Part shown: positions 1 through 6,378 of the stretch, in pieces
How the letters are laid out: each line of letters starts with the position of its first letter
Numbering within the stretch: position 1 is the first letter of the stretch
Assembly (NCBI GenBank): GCA_002402905.1
Contig: DHGT01000053.1
Coordinates: 1 to 14,217, forward strand
Length of the DNA: 14,217 nt
Origin: Desulfatitalea sp. UBA4791
GTDB lineage: Bacteria; Desulfobacterota; Desulfobacteria; Desulfobacterales; Desulfosarcinaceae
Direction of reading: 5' to 3'
Notes under the pieces: generated by a model
What the model was told of the DNA's origin: nothing
The model's database searches: none
What the model saw: the letters and a program-made list of their open reading frames with translations, nothing else
Position numbers and translations under genes: made by a program

Positions 1-1
1 A

Positions 2-277
2 ATCGGACGGCTCTCGGCCATTGTGGCCGAGAGTTTGCGATTTTGTTTCGACGTGGTGGCCAAGGATACCCTTGCCGATGGCGCGGAGCTGGCCATCGAA
101 GAGGTGACTGTCAATGCGTGCTGCCAGGATTGCGGTCACCAGTGGAACGTGGACCAACCGGTCTTCGTATGCCCGGCCTGCAACAGCGGCCATATCGAAC
201 TGTTGTCCGGCCGGGAGTTGAACATCGAGTCGATCGAGATCGAAGAAGAGGATGATGCCGATGCTGACCAAGGATAA
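2..277 (+). CDS. hypA: HypA, hydrogenase nickel-insertion zinc protein (5' partial)
   Basis: The frame is open from the first bases of the window, so the true N-terminus (normally MHE..., whose His binds nickel) lies upstream; only 91 residues are present, against about 115 in the family. The GTG at 23 is internal to the conserved RFCFDVV region and should not be taken as the start. Two CxxC pairs (CQDC and CPAC, within about residues 38-58 of the visible part) form the structural zinc site, followed by the typical tail ELLSGRELNIESIEIE. HypA works with HypB to deliver nickel to the [NiFe]-hydrogenase large subunit in the cytoplasm. Its end overlaps the hypB start by 17-26 nt, indicating one operon. 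Family assignment is sure; the missing start is the only gap. Confidence 0.95.
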   Translation: MGRLSAIVAESLRFCFDVVAKDTLADGAELAIEEVTVNACCQDCGHQWNVDQPVFVCPACNSGHIELLSGRELNIESIEIEEEDDADADQG

Positions 278-1043
278 GACCCTGATCTACCGCCACCACC
301 ATGAGGGCCATGGGCCTCATCACCATCCCCACTCCCACGATAAACCCGGCATGGAGACCCGCGCCTCGGGCGGACGCGAGATCAAGGTGGTGCGCCGCGT
401 ACTGGATGCCAACGACATGATGGCGGCCCGCAATCGCGAGTTGTTCGGGGACCACGGCGTCTTCGTGCTCAACATGATGAGCTCGCCCGGTTCGGGCAAG
501 ACCACGATTTTACAGCAGACCCTGGCACGGTTGATGCCCGGGCTGCGCTGTGCGGTGATCGTGGGCGATATCTGCACCACCCAGGATGCAGACCGCCTGG
601 CCGCCTCGGGTGCGCCCGTGGTGCAGATCAACACCGACGAATTCGGGGGCGACTGCCACCTGGCCGCCCACGTCATCGAGCGCGCGCTCGGCGGCATCGA
701 CCTGCATGGGCTCGATCTGCTGATCGTGGAGAATATCGGCAACCTGGTCTGTCCGGCCGAATTCGATATCGGCGAGGACAAACGCGTGGTGGTGCTGTCG
801 GTGACCGAAGGCGAAGACAAACCGGCCAAATATCCGCTCATGTTCCGGGAGTGCGATGCCATGCTGCTCAACAAGATCGACCTGCTGCCCTACCTGGACT
901 ACGATCTGGGCAAGACCTTGGAAAGCGTGGCCCAGATCCATCCCGGCATGCCGGTCTATCAACTCTCTGCAAAAAGCGGCGAGGGATTCGACGGCTGGAT
1001 CGATTGGCTGAAAGGCCAGGTGGCGGCCAAGAAAAGCAAATAG
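252..1043 (+). CDS. hypB: HypB, GTPase for hydrogenase nickel incorporation
   Basis: The protein has 263 residues. Residues 15-29 are histidine-rich (nine His in fifteen positions), a nickel-storage-like segment. The G domain follows: P-loop SSPGSGKTT at 77-85, GDICTTQDADR near 105-115, the metal-site pair C135-H136 (GGDCHL), NIGNLVCPAE with C167, and NKID at 207-210. HypB couples GTP hydrolysis to nickel transfer into [NiFe]-hydrogenase with HypA. The N-terminal CxxCGC high-affinity nickel motif of E. coli HypB is absent. The start is uncertain: ATG 252 and ATG 261 are both in frame, and GAGG at 248-251 has better spacing (9 nt) for 261. The gene overlaps hypA and its stop lies 5 nt from the 3' end of the convergent nifS. 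No terminator is visible between them. Confidence 0.95.
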   Translation: MMPMLTKDKTLIYRHHHEGHGPHHHPHSHDKPGMETRASGGREIKVVRRVLDANDMMAARNRELFGDHGVFVLNMMSSPGSGKTTILQQTLARLMPGLRCAVIVGDICTTQDADRLAASGAPVVQINTDEFGGDCHLAAHVIERALGGIDLHGLDLLIVENIGNLVCPAEFDIGEDKRVVVLSVTEGEDKPAKYPLMFRECDAMLLNKIDLLPYLDYDLGKTLESVAQIHPGMPVYQLSAKSGEGFDGWIDWLKGQVAAKKSK

Positions 1044-1048
1044 CGCCG

Positions 1049-2233
1049 CTACACCGTCGTCCGACACACCCCGGCCGGTTGGTTCCAGAACGGCGACATC
1101 TTGCGTAACCGGTCGATGATGGGCGGTAATTTTTCGATGACCAGATCGATCTCATCCTGGGTATTGTAAACGCTCAGGCTGAAGCGGATCGAGCCATGGG
1201 CCGCCGTGAAAGGCACATCCATGGCCCGCAGCACATGAGAAGGTTCCAGCGAGCCCGAGGTGCAGGCCGATCCCGACGAGGCACAGATGCCGAACTCGTC
1301 GAGCATGAGCAGGATCGATTCACCTTCCACGAACTCGAAGGCGATGCTGCTGGTGTTGGGCAGCCGCCTGTCCGGGTCGCCGTTGACGATGGCATTGGGG
1401 ATGGCCTGGATCAGGCCGTTCTCCAGCCGGTCGCGAAGGGCCTTGACCCGGGTGTTTTCCTCTTCCATCTTGGCTGCGGCCAACTCGGCCGCCTTGCCCA
1501 GCCCCACGATGGCCGCGACGTTTTCGGTACCGCCCCTGCGGCCGTGCTCCTGGTGACCACCCAGCAGGAATGGGGCGAACTTGGTTCCCTTGCGGACATA
1601 CAGGGCGCCCACGCCCTTGGGGGCATGCAGCTTGTGGCCGGACAGCGCCAGCATGGCAATGTCGTTTTCCCCCATGTTGATGGGCAGCTTTCCCACGGCC
1701 TGTACCGCATCGGTGTGAAACACGGCGCCGCGCGTGCGCACCCGTTCGGCCACCTCTTCCACCGGGAAGATGACACCGGTTTCGTTGTTGGCCCACATGA
1801 GGGTGACGATGGCCGTTTCGTCGTCGAGTTTGGAATAGAGCGCATCGACATCCAACAGCCCTTTTTTATCCACCGGCACAGAGGAAACCCGATAGCCGTT
1901 TCGCGCCAGATATTCGCACAGATTCTTGACCGCGGGGTGCTCCACGTTGGAGGTGATGACATGACGCTTGCCGGGATTGGCGCGCAGGGCGGCCCAGATG
2001 GCGGTGCTGTCGCTCTCGGTGCCGCACGAGGTGAAGACGATCTCTTCGGCCTGGGCGCCGATCAGATCGGCCACCTTGGCGCGCGCCTCCTTGATTTTCA
2101 TGGCCACGTTGCCGCCGAAGGTGTGCATGCTCGAAGGGTTGCCGTAAAATTGGGAAAAATAGGGCAGCATCTCTTGGACCACCTCGGGCGCCACCTGAGT
2201 GGTCGCATTGTTGTCCAGGTAAATCGGCTTCAT
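1049..2233 (-). CDS. nifS: NifS-type cysteine desulfurase
   Basis: This is a 394-residue PLP-dependent class-V aminotransferase-fold enzyme that removes sulfur from cysteine to give alanine and an enzyme persulfide, feeding Fe-S cluster assembly on NifU. Visible motifs are the N-terminal YLDNNATT, NVEHPA near 96-101 (His stacks on PLP), HTDAVQAVGK near 173-182, SGHKLHAPKG with the PLP lysine at K201, and ASSGSACTSGS with the catalytic cysteine at C324. The C324 loop sequence and overall length match group I (NifS/IscS) enzymes. The C-terminus carries a tail (FWNQPAGVCRTTV) with an extra cysteine after the family core. Its ATG overlaps the nifU stop as ATGA (4 nt), so the two are translationally coupled. 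No other nif gene is in view, so a general rather than nitrogenase-specific role is likely but inferred. Confidence 0.96.
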   Translation of the reverse strand: MKPIYLDNNATTQVAPEVVQEMLPYFSQFYGNPSSMHTFGGNVAMKIKEARAKVADLIGAQAEEIVFTSCGTESDSTAIWAALRANPGKRHVITSNVEHPAVKNLCEYLARNGYRVSSVPVDKKGLLDVDALYSKLDDETAIVTLMWANNETGVIFPVEEVAERVRTRGAVFHTDAVQAVGKLPINMGENDIAMLALSGHKLHAPKGVGALYVRKGTKFAPFLLGGHQEHGRRGGTENVAAIVGLGKAAELAAAKMEEENTRVKALRDRLENGLIQAIPNAIVNGDPDRRLPNTSSIAFEFVEGESILLMLDEFGICASSGSACTSGSLEPSHVLRAMDVPFTAAHGSIRFSLSVYNTQDEIDLVIEKLPPIIDRLRKMSPFWNQPAGVCRTTV

Positions 2234-3060
2234 GCATCCACCTCCTCGACGACCAGTTCCTTGGCCACCAGCTCCTTGAGCTTGGTTTCAACGTAGTCCT
2301 TGAGGGTGATCTGGGACATGGCGCAGGATGCGCAGCGCCCCTTGAGTTTGACCACCACCCGGTTGCCGTCCACGTCGATCAGTTGAATGTCGCCGCCATC
2401 CTGCATCAGGGCCGGTTTGATCTCGCGCTCCAAAGTTTCCTCGATGAGCTTGATTTTCTGAATATTGGTCAGCGGTTTGGGTTTGGCCGGTTTGTCCACT
2501 TGAGCGCCGTTGACCCGATCGATGATCTCCTGGATGCTGTCGTGGCATTTGCCGCAGCCGCCGCCCGCCTTAATGTAGTTGGTGATATCTTCTATGGTCT
2601 TCAGCCGGTGGTCGGTGACGGCGCTTTCGATCTGCAGGTCGGTCACGCCGAAGCATTCGCAAACGATGTTGCCGGGCTTTTTCTGTTCGGGGGTGCCGCG
2701 GTAACAGGCAATGGCCTTTTCCAGGGCCTCCTGTCCCATGACCGAGCAGTGCATCTTTTCCTTGGGCAATCCTCCCAGATATTCGGCGATATGGTCGTTG
2801 GTGAGCTGCTCGGCCTCTTCGACGGTCTTTCCCATGAGCAGTTCGGTGAGCGCCGATGCCGAGGCAATGGCGCTGGCGCAGCCGAAGGTCTTGAATTTGG
2901 CGTCCGTGATCCGGCCGTTGTCGTCTACCTTGAAGGTCAGCTTGAGCGCATCGCCACAGGCCATGGAGCCAACCTCGCCGACGCCGTCGGCATTTTCAAC
3001 CTCGCCCACGTTGCGTGGGTTGAGGAAGTGTTCTTTGACTTTATCGGTATATTCCCACAT
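2230..3060 (-). CDS. nifU: NifU, three-domain Fe-S cluster scaffold protein
   Basis: The chosen start is the ATG at 3060, preceded by GGGAGG at good spacing; the longer open frame upstream has no family match. The 276-residue protein has all three NifU modules. Residues 1-125 are an IscU-like domain with cluster cysteines C35, C61 and C105. Residues about 131-182 are a BFD-like [2Fe-2S] domain with C134, C136, C169 and C172 (CECFG and GGGCGKCHDSI). Residues about 200-276 are the Nfu-type domain with CASC at 243-246. It assembles Fe-S clusters from sulfur delivered by the adjacent NifS and passes them to apo-proteins in the cytoplasm. It is the first gene of a nifU-nifS operon read leftwards from the region 3061-3286. 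Confidence 0.96.
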   Translation of the reverse strand: MWEYTDKVKEHFLNPRNVGEVENADGVGEVGSMACGDALKLTFKVDDNGRITDAKFKTFGCASAIASASALTELLMGKTVEEAEQLTNDHIAEYLGGLPKEKMHCSVMGQEALEKAIACYRGTPEQKKPGNIVCECFGVTDLQIESAVTDHRLKTIEDITNYIKAGGGCGKCHDSIQEIIDRVNGAQVDKPAKPKPLTNIQKIKLIEETLEREIKPALMQDGGDIQLIDVDGNRVVVKLKGRCASCAMSQITLKDYVETKLKELVAKELVVEEVDA

Positions 3061-3138
3061 ATCATCCTCCCGGGTCACCTTATGGCAACATCCTGATCTG
3101 CTTGCATAAGCGGCTATGTTCTGGTGCGCATTGCTGTC

Positions 3139-3165
3139 ATAATAAGCATCTTTTTGCCGATGCAA
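3139..3165 (-). promoter_or_regulatory. possible sigma-70-type promoter for nifU-nifS
   Basis: On the minus strand, TTGCAT (3165-3160) and TATTAT (3144-3139) are separated by 15 nt, a slightly short spacer. The expected start would give a leader of about 70 nt ahead of the nifU ribosome-binding site. No clear IscR-type operator was recognised. This is a pattern match by eye only. Confidence 0.3.
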
Positions 3166-3228
3166 AGCGAAGGGGCCGGGTTTGCATGCAGGTGAGCGGC
3201 GTGAAAGGGCCGGATGGTGCCTATCTTG

Positions 3229-3262
3229 ATGTTGACAACATGGCTTGCGACGATGGTATGCT
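3229..3262 (+). promoter_or_regulatory. possible promoter with overlapping palindrome upstream of the Memo-family gene
   Basis: TTGACA lies at 3232-3237 and TATGCT at 3257-3262, a 19-nt spacer that is longer than ideal. The -35 hexamer is embedded in a perfect odd palindrome, ATGTTG-A-CAACAT (3229-3241), which could be an operator half-site pair. The ribosome-binding site AGGAGG at 3271-3276 follows shortly, so the leader would be short. Tentative. Confidence 0.3.
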
Positions 3263-3286
3263 GATTCAGCAGGAGGGGGTGACGCC

Positions 3287-4150
3287 ATGGAGATACGGAA
3301 ATCATCGTTTGCCGGAAGCTGGTACCCGAGCCAGGCAGCGGCGTGTGACAGGGAGATATCTCAATTTTTATCAGGTGTCACCGAATCCCAAACGGCCCAA
3401 GCGTCCTGGATCGCCGGTATCGTGCCCCACGCCGGATGGTACTATAGCGGGGCCGTCGCCTGCCGGGTGATCCACCATCTCAAATCGATCGATCCCGCCG
3501 ATGCCATCGACCTGGTGGTGATTTTCGGCATGCATCTGCATCCCGGATCGGCCAACTACATGATGGCCACCGGTGCCTGGGAAACCCCCTTCGGACCGTT
3601 GCCCGTGGCAGAAGAGCTGGCCCGAGCGCTTCAGGAACGTTTTGATTTCCAGATCGAAACCCCCACCCGTTTCATCCAGGACAACACCATCGAATTGCAG
3701 CTGCCGTTCGTCAAAAGGCTCCTGGACCCCGCCGCCGTGCTGGCCATCGGCGTGCCGCCCGCCGAAGCCTCCCTGGATATCGGGCGGGCCGTGGTGGATT
3801 GGGCGCGGGCCAACGATCGGCGGTTGAGAATCGTCGGCTCCACCGATCTGACCCATTATGGGCCCAATTACGGCTTTGCCCCCAAAGGCACCGGTCCCGG
3901 GGCCGTGCGTTGGGTGCGCGACCAGAATGACCGCGAGGTGATCGACGCCATGCTGGCCCTCGATCCGGAAATGGTCATCTCCGTCGGCTTGCGTCATCAG
4001 AATGCCTGTTGCGCAGGGGCGGCGGCAACCGCCATCGCAGCCGCCAAACATGCCGGCGCTACCCGTTCCCAGACCATTGCCTATGCCACCAGCTACGACA
4101 AAAGTCCGGGTGAAAGTTTTGTGGGCTATGCCGGGGTGGTGTTCGGGTAG
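3287..4150 (+). CDS. amrB: AmmeMemoRadiSam system protein B (Memo family)
   Basis: The start at ATG 3287 is chosen because AGGAGGGGG sits 7-10 nt upstream and the product begins with the family motif FAGSWYP (residues 8-14). The 287-residue protein shows PHAGWYYSG with H48, GMHLHPG with H83/H85, STDLTHYG with D187 and H190, and a cysteine pair C241-C242 (NACCAGA), the positions where Memo proteins carry their metal-site residues. Memo proteins have a dioxygenase-like fold; in prokaryotes they are usually encoded with an AMMECR1 protein and a radical SAM enzyme, whose joint function is not established. Neither partner is visible here, so it may be an orphan. It is transcribed divergently from nifU. 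Family assignment is strong; the biochemical role is unknown. Confidence 0.9.
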   Translation: MEIRKSSFAGSWYPSQAAACDREISQFLSGVTESQTAQASWIAGIVPHAGWYYSGAVACRVIHHLKSIDPADAIDLVVIFGMHLHPGSANYMMATGAWETPFGPLPVAEELARALQERFDFQIETPTRFIQDNTIELQLPFVKRLLDPAAVLAIGVPPAEASLDIGRAVVDWARANDRRLRIVGSTDLTHYGPNYGFAPKGTGPGAVRWVRDQNDREVIDAMLALDPEMVISVGLRHQNACCAGAAATAIAAAKHAGATRSQTIAYATSYDKSPGESFVGYAGVVFG

Positions 4151-4258
4151 GTCAATCCAACGAATTCACTCGACAATCGACCCTCAGTGTTCCCGTTCGC
4201 CAATCACCGCGACCTTCCCTTTTTCCGGCCGCCGGTTTGCAAAACCCATATAAATATT

Positions 4259-4285
4259 TAATATTTGCCAATGACGGGCCGATAA
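4259..4285 (+). promoter_or_regulatory. candidate sigma-28 (FliA) promoter upstream of the small protein gene at 4383
   Basis: The -10 element GCCGATAA (4278-4285) is identical to the FliA consensus. Exactly 11 nt upstream is TAATATTT (4259-4266), matching 6 of 8 positions of TAAAGTTT. The expected transcript start near 4292 leaves a leader of about 90 nt that contains a hairpin (CCGGC-TTT-GCCGG, 4306-4318) and a repeated CCGGAAGT. The -35 is the weaker half, so confidence rests on the perfect -10, the exact spacing, and two further sigma-28-like sites in this window. Confidence 0.5.
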
Positions 4286-4382
4286 GGCCATTGATGACAT
4301 GACCACCGGCTTTGCCGGAAGTTGTCACGCGTCTACCGGAAGTCCGGCTGGACGATTATCCAAATTGTAATAGGTGTACGCC

Positions 4383-4736
4383 ATGAACCTCTTGGACTAT
4401 GTGCGCCGGTTGTTCGCTAAACAGAATAAGAACCAACGGCTTGAATATATAAAAGAATACACACCTGAAAGCATTTTCCGGAGCGGAGACGCACTGGAGG
4501 GCCAGGCCCCGAGCGCTGCGCTCAAACCCATGCAGGCACCCCCTGCGACCCATGAAGTGCCTTCGATTGCCTTTTCGGACCAAGTCGATTTGGAAGCCTA
4601 TGTCGAGGGCCTGAACGTTTCCAGCGCGGTGATCGAGGGCTGGATTTCGGCCGGCGTTCTGCTGCCCGAAGAGACCCGCGTGGCCGTCCAGATGATCCGT
4701 CTGATGCAGCAGAAGGGCAGATCGGACGCCAACTGA
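4383..4736 (+). CDS. small conserved-looking protein of unknown function, candidate sigma-28 target
   Basis: I do not recognise this 117-residue protein. The ATG at 4383 is preferred over the in-frame GTG at 4374 because AGG at 4372-4374 is well placed for it. There is no signal peptide or membrane segment. Residues 1-30 are basic and helical-looking (MNLLDYVRRLF, then a Lys/Asn/Arg-rich stretch). Residues about 45-65 are Pro/Ala-rich and probably a linker. Residues about 68-110 look like a compact helical unit (VDLEAYVEGL, VIEGWISAGVLLPEE, VAVQMIRLMQQ). The two-part layout suggests an adaptor or regulator, but that is a guess. It stands alone, preceded by a sigma-28-like promoter and followed 17 nt later by another. 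Codon use resembles the neighbours, supporting a real gene. Confidence 0.7.
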   Translation: MNLLDYVRRLFAKQNKNQRLEYIKEYTPESIFRSGDALEGQAPSAALKPMQAPPATHEVPSIAFSDQVDLEAYVEGLNVSSAVIEGWISAGVLLPEETRVAVQMIRLMQQKGRSDAN

Positions 4737-4753
4737 TTTTTTTCAGAGGGGCC

Positions 4754-4780
4754 TAAAGTTTCCCCGTTGAACGACGATAG
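4754..4780 (+). promoter_or_regulatory. sigma-28 (FliA) promoter driving a non-coding transcript
   Basis: TAAAGTTT (4754-4761) is an exact match to the FliA -35 consensus. After exactly 11 nt comes GACGATAG (4773-4780), matching 6 of 8 positions of GCCGATAA including the central CGATA. It lies between the stop of the small gene (4736) and a row of three hairpins. No ORF with a ribosome-binding site follows at the expected distance, so its product is probably an RNA, annotated separately. Confidence 0.75.
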
Positions 4781-4786
4781 TATGCG

Positions 4787-4878
4787 ACAGAGGCTTCGCG
4801 GGGGAGCCTCTAAGATATATGTCACATATATCTTCCTTTAGCCGGCGGGGCGGCTGCGGCAGCCGCCCCGTTCTTTTT
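4787..4878 (+). ncRNA. candidate sigma-28-dependent small RNA, about 90 nt
   Basis: From the predicted start (about 4787, 7 nt after the sigma-28 -10) the transcript would fold into three hairpins. Stem 1: AGAGGCT (4789-4795) pairs with AGCCTCT (4805-4811), extendable to 9 bp with one wobble and a G-rich loop. Stem 2 begins at the very next base: AAGATATATG (4812-4821) pairs perfectly with CATATATCTT (4825-4834) around a 3-nt loop. A 12-nt linker (CTTCC-type pyrimidine stretch, then GCCGGC) precedes stem 3, a 10-bp GC terminator with a T-tract. The segment holds no credible ORF. The promoter, compact folded body and intrinsic terminator together are the anatomy of a bacterial sRNA. I know of no named family it belongs to. 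The exact 5' end and targets cannot be read from sequence. Confidence 0.65.
4847..4878 (+). terminator. strong intrinsic terminator
   Basis: GGGGCGGCTG (4847-4856) pairs perfectly with CAGCCGCCCC (4860-4869) around a CGG loop, followed by GTTCTTTTT (4870-4878). It is the strongest rho-independent terminator seen in the window. It would end both the candidate sRNA and any read-through from the small gene at 4383. Confidence 0.9.
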
Positions 4879-4996
4879 CCTTCGGACGCCGATGCACGGA
4901 TTTCCCTTTTAAATCTTTTTGATGCATTCGGTTTGTTTTTTAAATTGGCGCATGGGTTCATGTCGCCTTTTGATCGAGTCTGCCCGGGGTTGATGT

Positions 4997-6297
4997 ATGC
5001 CGTCCAGTTGCTGGCACCAAAAATTCATCGTTTCCAAACGTGCTCTGCTATTGGGGATCACGATGATCCTGTTGGCTATCATTTTTTGATGCGCAAAGGG
5101 TCAATCGCAAAGAGGCTATCGAGAACTGGATCATTCCAGAGATCCATCACCAGGTGAACGCCATAAACGCCTACCGGGCCTCGGGCGCAAGCCTTGCCCG
5201 CTCGGCGACTTTATCCACCGATGCCCGGCGGATTGCCGCTGCTTGGACGGCTTATGCCACCGGGGATCTGAGCGATTTGCAGGAGGACACGCAGAGCCGT
5301 TCACTCGTCGGGGAGAATGAAAGCGAATTCGAGCGCACTCTTGCCGCAGGGGCGACGGTCGGGCCGCTGCTGACGACCGCCTGGGGTCAGGGCAGCCCTT
5401 ACAATCTCATGACACCCGACGACAGCTGCGATGGTGGGCATACCGTGACCGGCTGTGTGGCTACGGCCTGGGCCCAACTGTTGCGCTATTGGGCGTGGCC
5501 CATTCAAGGCGCCGGCAGCCACGAATATACATGGACGCGCCAGACATTGGATCCCGATACTCTGGACCCTTTGACTGAGACCTTGTCGGCGAATTTCGAA
5601 GTGAACTATGGGTGGGACCTGATGCCCGACCTGCTTTCCCAAGAGAGCAGTGAAGCGGAGAAAGATGCCGTTTCACAGTTGATGTACCACATGGGCGTGG
5701 CCGCCGAGATGGCTTATGGATGTGACGGATCGGGCAGCAATGCCTGGGCGGATGATATCCTGGGGGTCTATTTCAACTACAAGCCCGATACATTGCTCTA
5801 TATCAATCGCGCGACTCCGCATTTCAGACGAATTCGAAACAGGGGAGTACAATTGGGACGCCAACAATCAGCACATCGTCATCGGCATCGAACCGGACAA
5901 TGCCCCACCAGTGGTCGAAGCCGGTGACCTCCAGGTCGTCGAGGAGGCCACCCTGGTGCAGTTGAGCGGCACTGCCGTCGATCCCGAAGGCGTCGGCATC
6001 AATGGTTACACGTGGCGCCAAGTCAGCGGCCCGGCGGTGACCTTGTCGTCACCCGATACAACCGATCCTGCCTTTACCGCCCCCGACGTGCACGCGGAGA
6101 CCGACCTGGTGTTTCAATTGCGGGCCGACGATGCCAATCGGGCATTTGCCACAGACACCTGCACGGTCACGGTCCGCAATACGGACGGCTCCACCGCGCC
6201 CGACCCTCCGGCAACCCACCTCGATTCCAGCGGGGGTGGCGGCGGGGGTGGCGGCTGTTTTGTCTCGAACCTATCTCCTTTCGGTGTCCTTCCCTGA
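4997..6297 (+). pseudogene. decayed C10 (streptopain-family) cysteine peptidase with PKD-like domain
   Basis: Three reading frames carry one protein. From ATG 4997 a signal peptide is read (basic region near VSKRA, then LLLGITMILLAIIF). Its frame ends at TGA 5087, next to a run of six T (5082-5087). Removing one T joins it to the open frame continuing DAQRVNRKEAIENW and on to the peptidase domain. That domain has the C10 signature TGCVATAWAQLLRYWAWP with the nucleophile codon at 5454-5456. After DILGVYFNYKPDTLLYINR the frame is lost near 5810-5825 and homology resumes one frame over at GEYNWDANNQHIVIGIEPD, the usual end of a C10 domain. The stretch that should hold the catalytic His (GHAF-type) and NWGWGG-type motif is missing. 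A PKD/K319-like domain (NAPPVVEAGD to CTVTV, about 5905-6174) and a Gly8-CF tail follow. With no catalytic His it should be inactive; the T-run lesion alone could be a sequencing error. Confidence 0.82.
6222..6258 (+). repeat. glycine-run tail of the secreted peptidase (GGGGGTGGC repeated)
   Basis: The unit GGGGGTGGCGGC occurs twice in tandem and encodes eight consecutive glycines followed by Cys-Phe. A Gly run before CF near the C-terminus is common in secreted deltaproteobacterial proteins. Here only ten residues follow CF (VSNLSPFGVLP-stop), with no membrane segment or Arg cluster in any frame, so a sorting tail, if it ever existed, is lost. Confidence 0.6.
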
Positions 6298-6378
6298 CTT
6301 TGGTGGTGCCGGCAGCGATGCGGTTTCAGGAGAAAATGGGGATTGATCTGGACTCGTTCCCATGTCATAAATAGCCCC

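Noticed and set aside
1196..2296. Long plus-strand ORF (366 codons) opposite nifS
   Set aside because: It is the antisense shadow of the GC-rich nifS coding sequence; its product has no recognisable domain while the minus strand encodes a full cysteine desulfurase.
3061..3286. N-terminal extension of NifU (75 residues in the open frame)
   Set aside because: It lacks NifU similarity and a good ribosome-binding site, whereas ATG 3060 has GGGAGG and begins with the family N-terminus.
4737..4743. Run of seven T after the small gene's stop as a terminator
   Set aside because: No stable stem precedes it; the true terminator is at 4847-4878.
4943..5020. Possible sigma-54 sites (TTGGCGC... and CTGGCACC...)
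   Set aside because: Neither has the GC dinucleotide at the required distance from GG.
4819..5157. 112-codon ORF spanning the sRNA terminator
   Set aside because: It starts inside the hairpin region, reads through the terminator, has no ribosome-binding site, and the peptidase signal peptide is encoded in another frame.
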